A stretch of DNA of 64,000 nucleotides from Streptomyces caelestis (GTDB taxonomy: Bacteria; Actinomycetota; Actinomycetes; Streptomycetales; Streptomycetaceae): NCBI RefSeq assembly GCF_014205255.1, contig NZ_JACHNE010000001.1, forward strand, positions 7,440,001-7,504,000. The letters run 5' to 3'. Shown here piece after piece: positions 35,977 through 44,415 of the stretch (positions are counted from its first letter, which is position 1; every line of letters begins with the position of its first letter). The notes beneath the pieces were generated by a model. That model worked only from the letters and a program-made list of their open reading frames with translations. It ran no database searches and had not been told where the DNA came from. The translations under genes were made by a program, and so were the position numbers.

Positions 35977-36896
35977 TGCGCATCTTCGACCCCCACATCC
36001 ACATGACGTCCCGGACCACGGACGACTACGAGGCCATGTACGCCGCTGGTATCCGCGCCGTCGTCGAACCCTCCTTCTGGCTCGGCCAGCCGCGCACCTC
36101 GCCCGCCTCCTTCCTCGACTACTTCGACTCCCTCCTCGGCTGGGAGCCGTTCCGCGCCGCCCAGTACGGCATCGCCCACCACTGCACGCTGGCACTCAAC
36201 CCCAAGGAGGCGAACGACCCGCGCTGTGTGCCCGTCCTCGACGCGCTGCCCCGGTATCTCGTCAAGGACAACGTGGTGGCCGTCGGCGAGATCGGCTACG
36301 ACTCCATGACCCCCGCCGAGGACACCGTCCTCGCCGCCCAGCTCCAGCTCGCCGCCGGCCACGGCCTGCCCGCCCTCGTGCACACGCCGCACCGCGACAA
36401 GCTCGCCGGTCTGCGCCGCACCCTCGACGTCGTCCGGGAGTCCGCACTGCCCCCGGAACGCGTCCTGGTCGACCACCTCAACGAGACCACCGTCAAGGAG
36501 GCCAAGGACAGCGGCTGCTGGCTGGGCTTCTCCGTCTATCCGGACACCAAGATGGACGAGGAGCGGATGATCGCGATCCTGCGCGCCTACGGCACCGAGC
36601 AGGTCCTGGTCAACTCCGCCGCCGACTGGGGAAAGAGCGACCCCCTCAAGACGCGGAAGGTCGGCGACCTGATGCTGGCCGAGGGCTTCGGCGAGGACGA
36701 CGTCGACCAGGTGCTGTGGCGCAACCCCGTCGCCTTCTACGGGCTCAGCGGCCGCCTGAACCTCGACGTCACCGGCACGGAGGCCACCCACGAGGGCAAC
36801 TCCATCCTCCGCGGCGTCCCGAAGGACCCGCACGAGCCGGACGCCGCCCCACGAGACGGCGACGAGCCGGCCCGCGTCCGCGCCGCGGAGGCGTGA
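35976..36896 (+). CDS. eboB: TatD-family metal-dependent hydrolase (EboB)
   Basis: 306 residues, amidohydrolase-type TIM barrel. Metal ligands are visible: HxH in FDPHIHMTS, Glu in VGEIGYD, His in LVHTPHRD, His in LVDHLNE and Asp in NSAADWG. Starts on the TGATG overlap with eboA. TatD-like proteins are metal-dependent nucleases or amidohydrolases; the natural substrate in ebo clusters is unknown. C-terminal 30 residues look disordered. Confidence 0.87.
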   Translation: MRIFDPHIHMTSRTTDDYEAMYAAGIRAVVEPSFWLGQPRTSPASFLDYFDSLLGWEPFRAAQYGIAHHCTLALNPKEANDPRCVPVLDALPRYLVKDNVVAVGEIGYDSMTPAEDTVLAAQLQLAAGHGLPALVHTPHRDKLAGLRRTLDVVRESALPPERVLVDHLNETTVKEAKDSGCWLGFSVYPDTKMDEERMIAILRAYGTEQVLVNSAADWGKSDPLKTRKVGDLMLAEGFGEDDVDQVLWRNPVAFYGLSGRLNLDVTGTEATHEGNSILRGVPKDPHEPDAAPRDGDEPARVRAAEA

Positions 36897-36899
36897 CCC

Positions 36900-38069
36900 A
36901 TGCGCTTTCGCCACCCCGACGGCTCCACCGTCCACCTCGCCTACTGCACCAACGTCCATCCCGCCGAAACCCTCGACGGCGTCCTCGCGCAACTCCGTGA
37001 CCACTGCGAACCCGTCCGCCGCCGCCTGGGCCGCGACCGGCTCGGCATCGGGCTGTGGCTCGCCAGGGACGCCGCCCACGCCCTCGACACCGACCCGTCC
37101 GCACTGCGCGGCCTGCGCACCGAGCTCGACCGGCGCGGTCTGGAGGTCGTCACCCTCAACGGCTTCCCGTACGAGGGCTTCGGCGCCGAGGAGGTCAAGT
37201 ACCGCGTCTACAAGCCGGACTGGGCCGACCCGGAACGCCTCGACCACACCACCGCCCTGGCCCGCGTCCTCGCCGGCCTCCTCCCCGACGACGTCGGCGA
37301 CGGCACCATCTCCACCCTGCCCCTCGCCTGGCGCACCGCGTACGACGACGAACGCGCACAGGCCGCCCGCACCGCCCTGCTCACCCTCGCCGAACGCCTC
37401 GACGCCATCGAGGAGCTGACCGGCCGCTCCCTCCGCGTCGGGCTGGAACCGGAACCCGGCTGCGTCGTCGAGACCACCCGCGACGCCATCGCCCCGCTCA
37501 CCACGATCGCCCACGACCGCATCGGCATCTGTGTCGACACCTGCCACCTCGCCACCTCCTTCGAAGACCCGCACAACGCCCTGGACGCCCTCACCGCGGC
37601 TCGCGTCCCCGTCGTCAAATCCCAGCTCTCCGCCGCCCTGCACGCCGAACACCCCCATCTGCCCGAGGTCCGCGAGGCCCTCGCCGCCTTCGCCGAACCC
37701 CGCTTCCTGCACCAGACCCGTACGGCCACCGCCGCGGGACTGCGCGCCACCGACGACCTCGACGAGGCCCTCGCGGGCCACGCCCTGCCCGACGGCGCGC
37801 CCTGGCGCGCCCACTTCCACGTCCCCCTGCACGCGGCACCCGCCGCGCCCCTCACCTCCACCCTCCCGGTGCTGAAGACCGCACTGACCCGGCTCGTCGG
37901 CGGCCCGGTCCCGCTCACCCGCCACCTGGAGGTCGAGACCTACACCTGGCAGGCACTCCCGCCCGAGCTGCGCCCCCGCGGCCGCAGCCAGCTCGCCGAC
38001 GGCATCGCCGCTGAACTCACCCTCGCCCGCGACCTGTTGACGGACCTCGGACTGAAGGAGCTGCCGTGA
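36900..38069 (+). CDS. eboE: Metabolite traffic protein EboE
   Basis: 389 residues. A TIM-barrel protein of the xylose-isomerase-like group, longer than the other isomerases here. Marks: HLAYCTNVHPAETLDGVLAQL at the N-terminus, VVTLNGFPYEGF, STLPLAWR, VGLEPEPGCVVETT, ICVDTCHLATSFE and LEVETYTWQALP at the end, which fit EboE. Starts three bases after the eboB stop and overlaps eboF by four bases. In ebo clusters it is needed for export of a metabolite precursor; the reaction is unknown. Confidence 0.88.
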   Translation: MRFRHPDGSTVHLAYCTNVHPAETLDGVLAQLRDHCEPVRRRLGRDRLGIGLWLARDAAHALDTDPSALRGLRTELDRRGLEVVTLNGFPYEGFGAEEVKYRVYKPDWADPERLDHTTALARVLAGLLPDDVGDGTISTLPLAWRTAYDDERAQAARTALLTLAERLDAIEELTGRSLRVGLEPEPGCVVETTRDAIAPLTTIAHDRIGICVDTCHLATSFEDPHNALDALTAARVPVVKSQLSAALHAEHPHLPEVREALAAFAEPRFLHQTRTATAAGLRATDDLDEALAGHALPDGAPWRAHFHVPLHAAPAAPLTSTLPVLKTALTRLVGGPVPLTRHLEVETYTWQALPPELRPRGRSQLADGIAAELTLARDLLTDLGLKELP

Positions 38070-39484
38070 GCACTCAGCCGTCCGCCCAGGGCGCACACCC
38101 GGCCCGGCCAGGACCGACCCCCCTCCTCGTCCTCGACGTCGTCGGCCTCACCCCTCGTCTCCTCGACCACATGCCCCACCTCAAGGCGCTCGGCCGGTCC
38201 GGCTCGCGCGCCCCGCTGGGCACCGTGCTGCCCGCTGTCACCTGCGCCGCCCAGTCCACGTTCCTCACCGGCACCATGCCCTCGGAGCACGGCATCGTCG
38301 GCAACGGCTGGTACTTCCGCGAACTCGGCGACGTCCTCCTGTGGCGCCAGCACAACGGCCTTGTGGCCGGTGACAAACTCTGGGACGCCGCCCGCCGCGC
38401 CCACCCCGGCTACACCGTCGCCAACATCTGCTGGTGGTACGCCATGGGCGCCGACACCGACATCACCGTCACCCCCCGACCGGTCTACTACGCCGACGGC
38501 CGCAAGGAACCCGACTGCTACACCCGGCCGGCCGCACTGCACGACGAACTCACGGAAAAACTCGGCACGTTCCCCCTCTTCCACTTCTGGGGACCCGGAG
38601 CGGACCTCGTCTCCAGCCGGTGGATCATCGACGCGACCCGCCACATCATCCGCACCCGGCATCCGGACCTGACGCTCTGCTACCTCCCTCACCTCGACTA
38701 CGACCTCCAGCGATTCGGCCCCGACGACCCGCGCTCCCTGAAGGCGGCCGCCGACCTGGACGCCGCCATGGCACCGCTCCTGGACGACGCCCGCGCCGAG
38801 GGCCGCACGGTCGTCGCGCTGTCCGAGTACGGCATCACCCGCGTGAACCGGCCCGTCGACATCAACCGCGCCCTGCGCCGCGCCGGCCTGCTGGAGGTGC
38901 ACACCCAGGACGGCATGGAGTACCTCGACCCCATGGCGTCCCGTGCCTTCGCGGTCGCCGACCACCAGATCGCCCACGTCTACGTGCGCCGCCCCGAGGA
39001 CCTCGACGCCACCCGGGCCGCCCTCGACGGCCTGCCCGGCATCGAGCAACTCCTCGACGACGAGGGCAAGAAGGCCCACCACCTCGACCATCCGCGCGCA
39101 GGCGAACTTGTCGCCGTGGCGGAACCGGACGCCTGGTTCACGTACTACTACTGGCTCGACGACGCTCGCGCGCCCGACTTCGCGCAGCTCGTCGAGATCC
39201 ACCGCAAACCCGGCTACGACCCGGTCGAGCTCTTCATGGATCCCCTCGACCCCTACGTCAAAATCAAGGCGGCCACCGCACTGGCGCGCAAGAAACTCGG
39301 CATGCGCTACCGCATGGCGGTCGTGCCCCTGGACCCCTCACCTATGCGCGGCAGCCACGGCCGCCTTCCGGCGAGCGACGACGACGGTCCGCTCCTCATC
39401 TGCTCCACCCCCCGTGCCGTCGGCGACCGCATCGCGGCCACCGATGTGAAGTCACTGCTGCTCCGACTCGCCGGTCTCACCTGA
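38066..39484 (+). CDS. eboF: Alkaline-phosphatase-superfamily phosphodiesterase (EboF-like)
   Basis: 472 residues, type I phosphodiesterase/nucleotide pyrophosphatase fold. Metal and nucleophile positions: Asp in LLVLDVVGLTP, the nucleophile Thr in LPAVTCAAQSTFLTG, SEHGIVGNGWYFR, Asp/His in YLPHLDYDLQR, and SEYGIT with DHQIAHVYV. It closes the run of overlapping ebo genes. Substrate unknown; no signal peptide, so it acts in the cytoplasm. Confidence 0.87.
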   Translation: MSTQPSAQGAHPARPGPTPLLVLDVVGLTPRLLDHMPHLKALGRSGSRAPLGTVLPAVTCAAQSTFLTGTMPSEHGIVGNGWYFRELGDVLLWRQHNGLVAGDKLWDAARRAHPGYTVANICWWYAMGADTDITVTPRPVYYADGRKEPDCYTRPAALHDELTEKLGTFPLFHFWGPGADLVSSRWIIDATRHIIRTRHPDLTLCYLPHLDYDLQRFGPDDPRSLKAAADLDAAMAPLLDDARAEGRTVVALSEYGITRVNRPVDINRALRRAGLLEVHTQDGMEYLDPMASRAFAVADHQIAHVYVRRPEDLDATRAALDGLPGIEQLLDDEGKKAHHLDHPRAGELVAVAEPDAWFTYYYWLDDARAPDFAQLVEIHRKPGYDPVELFMDPLDPYVKIKAATALARKKLGMRYRMAVVPLDPSPMRGSHGRLPASDDDGPLLICSTPRAVGDRIAATDVKSLLLRLAGLT

Positions 39485-39564
39485 GGACGGACCCTCAGTC
39501 CCGACTGGTCACAAGTGAAGCACTCACCACTGACAACGCCCCGCGATCACGAGGAGTTCCACGC

Positions 39565-40626
39565 ATGAGCCGCTTCTCCCAGCCCGACCCCGAGCTGACC
39601 CACCGCCTCAGCAGACGAGGCATGCTCGGCGTGGCCGCAGGCGCCACCGCCGCCGCCCTGCTCGGTGCCGCCGCTCCCGCGACCGCCGCCACCGGCAACG
39701 CGACCGCGGCAACCACCGGCACGGCTTCCGGCGCCAGGGGCCGCGGCCGCCCCGTCCTGCCGCCCGGCCGCCTCGGCATCCAGCTCTACAGCCTCCGCGA
39801 CAAGGTCTCCACCCTCGGCTTCGGTCCCGTCTTCGCCGAACTGGAGAAGTACGGCTACGACGAGGTCGAGTTCGCCGGCTACACCCAGGGCTCGGCCGGC
39901 CCCATCACGCTCGCCCAGCTCAAGCGGCTGGCCCGGAGCCACGGCCTGAATCCCATCGGCAGCCACGTCGGCTACTACTCCAGCGACCCGAACGCCTACA
40001 CCTTCGCCCAGAACCTCACCAAGGTCCTCGACGACGCCCAGGCCCTCGGCCTGAAGCACATCGGCACGGCCGCCGGCCCGTTCCGCTACGGCTCGACCGT
40101 CGACGCCTGGAAGCGCGCCGCCGAGGACTTCAACACCTACGGCGCGGCGGCGAAGGCCCGGGGCATGAAGTTCTACCAGCACAACCACTCCGAGGAGTTC
40201 TCCTTCGCCACCGACGACCCCAAGGTCCGCCTCTACGACGTCCTGCTCAAGGAGACCGACCCGGACCTCGTGTACCTGGAGATGGACATCTACTGGGCGT
40301 ACGTCGGCCAGTTCCGCTTCTCCAAGCGGCCCGACGGCACGCCCGCGCCGTTCGAGCCGCTGAACTACGTCCTGAGGCAGCCCGACCGCTACCCGCTGTT
40401 CCACGTGAAGGACGGGGAGAGCGACCCGTCGAATCCGTACGGCTACCGCATGACCGACGTCGGCGACGGCGACATCGACTACCAGCGGTTCATCTCGGCC
40501 GTGACCCGGCTGCGCGGCCACCGCATGGCCCACCACTGGCAGGCCGAGCACGACAACCCGGCCGAGTCCTTCACGTTCGCGCGCCGTTCGAGCGCGCATC
40601 TGCACTCGTTGCGCGAGAAGTGCTGA
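39565..40626 (+). CDS. Tat-exported sugar phosphate isomerase/epimerase
   Basis: 353 residues. The N-terminus has a twin-arginine signal (LSRRGMLGVAAGATAAALLG) ending near residue 42, then an Ala/Thr/Gly linker and a TIM barrel: GIQLYSLRDKVSTLGFG, VEFAGYTQG, GLKHIGTAAGPFR, FYQHNHSEEF, VYLEMDIYWAYVG, LFHVKDGE, HHWQAEHDNP. Glu, Asp and His positions fit metal binding. Starts 80 bases after eboF, possibly with its own promoter. Extracytoplasmic isomerases of this type often go with Gfo/Idh/MocA and DUF1080 proteins, both present upstream. Confidence 0.87.
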   Translation: MSRFSQPDPELTHRLSRRGMLGVAAGATAAALLGAAAPATAATGNATAATTGTASGARGRGRPVLPPGRLGIQLYSLRDKVSTLGFGPVFAELEKYGYDEVEFAGYTQGSAGPITLAQLKRLARSHGLNPIGSHVGYYSSDPNAYTFAQNLTKVLDDAQALGLKHIGTAAGPFRYGSTVDAWKRAAEDFNTYGAAAKARGMKFYQHNHSEEFSFATDDPKVRLYDVLLKETDPDLVYLEMDIYWAYVGQFRFSKRPDGTPAPFEPLNYVLRQPDRYPLFHVKDGESDPSNPYGYRMTDVGDGDIDYQRFISAVTRLRGHRMAHHWQAEHDNPAESFTFARRSSAHLHSLREKC

Positions 40627-40653
40627 CAGGGCACGGACACGACTGAGGCAGGA

Positions 40654-40689
40654 CCCCGACGGCGCAGGGGGCGCTCCCCGCCGTCGGGG
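40654..40689. terminator. Terminator between convergent isomerase and fdhD copy 2
   Basis: CCCCGACGGCG (40654-40664) pairs perfectly with 40679-40689 across a 14-base loop. No T-run. A related GC-rich block lies after fdhD copy 1, so the duplicated segment probably begins near here. Confidence 0.65.
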
Positions 40690-40717
40690 CCCCGCCGTCG
40701 TGTCGCGGGGAGTGCTG

Positions 40718-41566
40718 TCAGCCCTGGGTGGCCGCGGCCCGCAGGGTGAGACGGTGCTCGCCCGCGTACACGTTCATGGAGGTGCCGCGCAGGAAGCCGA
40801 TCAGGGTCAGGCCGGTTTCCGCGGCCAGGTCGACGGCCAGGGAGGAGGGTGCCGAAACTGCCGCCAGGACGGGGATGCCGGCCATCACGGCCTTCTGCGC
40901 CAGTTCGAAGGAGGCCCTGCCCGAGACCAGCAGGATCGTGCGCGAGAGGGGCAGGTCGCCGTTCTGCAGGGCGCGGCCGACCAGTTTGTCGACCGCGTTG
41001 TGGCGGCCGACGTCCTCTCGTATGTCGAGCAGGTCGCCCTCCTCGGCGAACAGGGCGGCGGCGTGCAGGCCCCCGGTCCGGTCGAAGACCCGTTGAGCCG
41101 CGCGCAGCCGGTCGGGGAGGCGCGCGAGCAGGTCGGGTTCGACCCGGACCGGGGGAGCGTCGGAGATGGGCCAGCGGGTGGTGGTGCGGACGGCGTCGAG
41201 GCTCGCCTTGCCGCACAGGCCGCACGATGAGGTGGTGTAGACGTTGCGTTCGAGGGTGATGTCGGGGATGACCACGCCGGGTGTCGTGTGCACGTCCACC
41301 ACGTTGTACGTGTTCGACCCGTCGGCCGTCGCCCCCGCACAGTAGACGATGCTCTGCAGGTCGGACGCGTGGGCCAGCACGCCCTCGCTGACCAGGAACC
41401 CGGCGGCGAGGGGGAAGTCGTCGCCGGGAGTGCGCATGGTGATCGCGAGCGGTTTGCCGTTGAGACTGATCTCCAGTGGTTCCTCGGCGACGAGTGTGTC
41501 CGGGCGGCTGGAGACCACCCCGTCCCTGATCCGGATCACCTTGCGTCGTGCCGTGACTCGTCCCAT
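40718..41566 (-). CDS. fdhD: Formate dehydrogenase accessory sulfurtransferase FdhD (copy 2)
   Basis: 282 residues, same length as copy 1 with scattered substitutions. The CGLC motif is at 115-118, and GDDFPLAAGFLVSEG, DVGRHNAVDKLVG and SGRASFELAQKAVM are intact. It sits eight bases after the stop of the formate-dehydrogenase alpha remnant, in the same relative place as copy 1. It probably still serves the complete formate dehydrogenase at 56-61 kb. Confidence 0.95.
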   Translation of the reverse strand: MGRVTARRKVIRIRDGVVSSRPDTLVAEEPLEISLNGKPLAITMRTPGDDFPLAAGFLVSEGVLAHASDLQSIVYCAGATADGSNTYNVVDVHTTPGVVIPDITLERNVYTTSSCGLCGKASLDAVRTTTRWPISDAPPVRVEPDLLARLPDRLRAAQRVFDRTGGLHAAALFAEEGDLLDIREDVGRHNAVDKLVGRALQNGDLPLSRTILLVSGRASFELAQKAVMAGIPVLAAVSAPSSLAVDLAAETGLTLIGFLRGTSMNVYAGEHRLTLRAAATQG

Positions 41567-41574
41567 GACCGGCC

Positions 41575-42375
41575 TCAGCTCCGTACCGCTGCCACCGGCA
41601 GCTTCTCGATGCGGACCGCGGCGGCCTCGAACTCCGCTGTCCCCGGGATCGGACAACTGGCCTTGACCGGCGGCGCGTTGAGGTCCGCCGCGTCGGACAG
41701 GCGCATGGTCGTGAACGCCAGACCGGCTCGTAACGTCGGGTCCACCCACACCGGGGCCGTCACCGAACCGCGCCGAGTGGAGACCCGTACCTCCTCACCG
41801 ACCACCACGCCGTAGCGCTCGGCGTCCTCCGGGCTCAGCTCGATGCACGTGCCGCGCCGCAGCGGTGACGCGGAACCGTTTTTCTGTACAACGGTCTTGT
41901 GCGAGTCGAGCCGACGCCCCGTGGTGAGGCGGATCGGGTACCGCTCGTCCGTCAGGTCCACGGGTGGGTCGTACGAGACGAGTCGGAAGGCCGCCCGCAG
42001 GTCCCGCTCGGTCGTCGTTCCGGTGAGGAGGGCCAGGTTGGACAAGGCACGTCCGGCGTCGGTGCCGTGATGGTGCTCCACGACGAACGGCGTCCGCGGC
42101 CGGCCCTGATCGCCGGGTGTGTGGCCGTGCGCCAACTCCCTGATGACGACGGCCGATACGCCCGTCACCTTCTCGGCGAGCGACAGCGTCCAGGGCTCGA
42201 CGAGCTGTTGGTACTCCTCGAAACCGGTCGTCGCGCGCTCGATGAAGGCGTGGTCGGCGAGTCCCGCCCTGATGATCTCCCGGCCGATCGCATGGGCCAG
42301 CGGAACCTCGGTACCGGCCTTCGGCCGGATCCGGCGGTCGCCGGATCCGGCACTGTCGGGTCCTCGTACGCTCAT
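41575..42375 (-). pseudogene. Internally deleted C-terminal remnant of formate dehydrogenase alpha subunit
   Basis: A continuous frame of 266 codons with no internal stop. After a short unrelated start (MSVRGPDSAGSGD) it matches the molybdopterin-domain middle (AGTEVPLAHAIGREIIRAGLADHAFI, VEHHHGTDAGRALSNLALLTG), then jumps to the C-terminal cofactor-binding domain (YPIRLTTGRRLDS, IELSPEDAERYGVVVGEEV, AEFEAAAVRIEKLP). The Fe-S domains, the active-site Cys region and a middle block are missing, so it cannot be a working dehydrogenase. The ATG overlaps the panE stop, and fdhD follows. It contains one TTA codon (complement of 41731-41733). Retained as a frame, but probably decaying. Confidence 0.8.
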
Positions 42376-43343
42376 GCGGCGGCCTGGTGGGCGAGGAGGT
42401 CGGAGAGGGCGTGGACGGTGCGCAGGGTGGGCACCTGGACGCCGGTGATCTCGGCGAGTTCGATGACGGCGGCGAGGAGGACGTCGAGTTCCAGCGGCTT
42501 GCCGCGTTCCAGGTCCTGGAGGGTGGAAGTGCGGTGGTCGCCGACGCGTTCGGCGCCGGCGAGGCGGCGTTCGATGGAGACGCCGACCTGACAGCCCAGG
42601 GCCTCGGCGACGGCGAGGGTTTCGGTCATCATGGTTTCGATGACCTTGCGGGTGGCGCCGTGCAGGCACATCTGCCGCATGGTGGCGCGGGCGAGGGCGC
42701 TGATGGGGTTGAAGGAGATGTTGCCCAGGAGCTTGAGCCAGATGTCGTTGCGCAGGTCGGGTTCGACCGGGCATTTGAGGCCGCCGGCCTGCATGGCCTC
42801 ACTGAAGGCGAGACAGCGCGCCGAAATGCTTCGATCGGGCTCGCCGATGGAGAACCGGGTGCCTTCCAGGTGCCGGACCACGCCCGGCCCTTCGAGCTCC
42901 GTCGCCGCGTAGACCACACACCCGATGGCACGCTGGGGCGCGAGTACCGCACTGACCGCGCCCGCGGGGTCCACGCTTTCGATGGGGTGGCCGTCGTGGG
43001 GGCCGCCGTGTTGGTGGAAGTACCACCAGGGGATGCCGTTCTGGGCGGCGATGACCGCGGTGGTGTCGTGCAGCAGAGGCTCGATGAGCGGCCCGCACGC
43101 CGCGTACGAGTTGGCTTTGAGGCCCAGGAAGACGTAGTCGACCGGGCCGATGTCGGTGGGGTCGTCGGTGGCGTGGGCGTGTGCGGTGAAGTCGCCGCGC
43201 GGGCTGAGTACTTGGACGCCGTGGTGGCGCATGGCCGTGAGGTGGGGTCCGCGGGCGATCAGGTGGACGTCGGCGCCGGCGCGGTGGAGCGCGGCGCCGA
43301 CGTAGGCGCCGATGGCTCCGGCGCCGAGGACTGCGACTTTCAT
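42372..43343 (-). CDS. Ketopantoate reductase family protein (PanE/ApbA)
   Basis: 323 residues, complete. Rossmann motif MKVAVLGAGAIGAYVG, the NADPH loop GLKANSYA, QNGIPWWYFH, and the catalytic region DIWLKLLGNISFNPISALARAT with the general-acid Lys, plus KPLELDVLLAAVIELAEITGV near the end. PanE enzymes reduce 2-oxo acids with NADPH. Here the context is formate/oxalate metabolism, so glyoxylate, hydroxypyruvate or another 2-oxo acid may be the substrate (inference). It is divergent from the gntR copy 2. The first 135 residues are duplicated in the chimera at 15196-16710. Confidence 0.88.
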   Translation of the reverse strand: MKVAVLGAGAIGAYVGAALHRAGADVHLIARGPHLTAMRHHGVQVLSPRGDFTAHAHATDDPTDIGPVDYVFLGLKANSYAACGPLIEPLLHDTTAVIAAQNGIPWWYFHQHGGPHDGHPIESVDPAGAVSAVLAPQRAIGCVVYAATELEGPGVVRHLEGTRFSIGEPDRSISARCLAFSEAMQAGGLKCPVEPDLRNDIWLKLLGNISFNPISALARATMRQMCLHGATRKVIETMMTETLAVAEALGCQVGVSIERRLAGAERVGDHRTSTLQDLERGKPLELDVLLAAVIELAEITGVQVPTLRTVHALSDLLAHQAAA

Positions 43344-43400
43344 GAGGGGGAGCTCCGTTCGGTTGAGGGTGACCGAGGAACCGCCGATTTTGTCGACTGA

Positions 43401-43416
43401 ATATTGTCTACAGGAT
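43401..43416. promoter_or_regulatory. Candidate FCD-GntR operator upstream of panE
   Basis: ATATTGTCTACAGGAT, about 60 bases before the panE start, differs by one base from ATATTGTCTACAGTAT at locus 1 (16790-16805). Confidence 0.55.
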
Positions 43417-43532
43417 GGAACCGACAGTCAGCAAGAGCCGCGACGGCGCTCGTCGTCGTCCGCGGCCCGTGAGCTGCTGGTATGCCCGTCCAAGGCGAGC
43501 CCACGCCCTGGGTCCGCGCGTGCCTGTGCGCC

Positions 43533-43545
43533 GTAGACTGTAGGC
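43533..43545. promoter_or_regulatory. Candidate operator upstream of gntR copy 2
   Basis: TAGACTGTAGGCG corresponds to TAGACTGTAGACG before gntR copy 1 and is followed by the similar AAAACCAATTCATA. The ACTGTAG core links the two loci. Confidence 0.5.
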
Positions 43546-43606
43546 GAAAACCAATTCATAATTGGCCTGCCAGCTGCAGCGACGACGCTGCCCAGGAGGG
43601 AGCGCG

Positions 43607-44284
43607 ATGTTGCCGACGACGGGACTGCCACAGGGCGCGGTGCCCAAGCTCGAACGGCCCGGCCCGTTGCGCGACCGTGTCTACGAGGCGCTGCTCGAAC
43701 TCATCACCACCCGCGCCCTCCAGCCGGGCCAGCATCTCGTCGAGAGCGAGCTCGCCGGGCATCTCGGTGTCTCCCGGCAGCCTGTGCGCGAGGCCCTGCA
43801 GCGCCTCAGCACCGAAGGATGGGTCGATCTGCGGCCCGCCCAAGGTGCCTTCGTGCACGAGCCGACGGACGAGGAGGCGGAACAACTTCTCTCCGTACGC
43901 ACGCTGTTGGAGGCCGAGGCCGCCCGCCTCGCCGCCGCCAACGCGGGTGCCGACGCCGTCGCCGCGCTCGAGAAGCTGTGCGACGAGGGCGAGAAGGCCG
44001 TCGACGCCGACGACGTCGACGGCGCGGTCGCGATGAACGCCCGGCTCCACGCGAAGGTGATGGAACTCGCGGGCAACACGGTCCTCGCCGGGCTGGCCGC
44101 GCAGGTCGACCGCAGAGTGCGCTGGTACTACACACCGGTCGCCCGGCAGCGCGGCCACCGGTCCTGGATCGAGCACCGCGAGCTGATCGCGGCGATCGCG
44201 GACCGGGACGAGGAGCGCGCCACGGCGGTCATGCGTGCCCACACGGAACACACGCGCAAGATGTACCGCGAGCGCGAGAAGTAG
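43607..44284 (+). CDS. GntR-family (FCD subfamily) regulator, locus 2
   Basis: 225 residues, the paralogue of the regulator at 19693-20370, with the same winged helix (LVESELAGHLGVSRQPVREALQRL) and FCD domain (LHAKVMELAGNTVL, RRVRWYYTPVARQRG). ATG 43607 follows AGGAGGGAGC. Divergent from panE, it probably controls panE and itself; with almost identical DNA-binding helices, the two copies should bind each other's sites. Confidence 0.92.
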   Translation: MLPTTGLPQGAVPKLERPGPLRDRVYEALLELITTRALQPGQHLVESELAGHLGVSRQPVREALQRLSTEGWVDLRPAQGAFVHEPTDEEAEQLLSVRTLLEAEAARLAAANAGADAVAALEKLCDEGEKAVDADDVDGAVAMNARLHAKVMELAGNTVLAGLAAQVDRRVRWYYTPVARQRGHRSWIEHRELIAAIADRDEERATAVMRAHTEHTRKMYREREK

Positions 44285-44352
44285 CCGCGCGACGAGAGCA
44301 ACCGGTACGCCGTCACCCGACCGAACGACTCCCAGCCACCAGGCAACGGCTC

Positions 44353-44396
44353 AGGCGGCCCTTCCCCACGACGAGTGCCGCGGGGAAGGGCCGCCT
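44353..44396. terminator. Bidirectional terminator between gntR copy 2 and the OFA pseudogene
   Basis: AGGCGGCCCTTCCCC (44353-44367) pairs perfectly with 44382-44396: 15-bp stem, 14-base loop, between two convergent genes. Confidence 0.85.
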
Positions 44397-44415
44397 GTGC
44401 GCCGAACCGGGCTGC

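Noticed and set aside
34927..36195. Gly/Val-rich minus-strand frame opposite eboA and the preceding isomerase
   Set aside because: Low-complexity shadow; the plus-strand genes overlap by ATGA and TGATG as a coupled operon.
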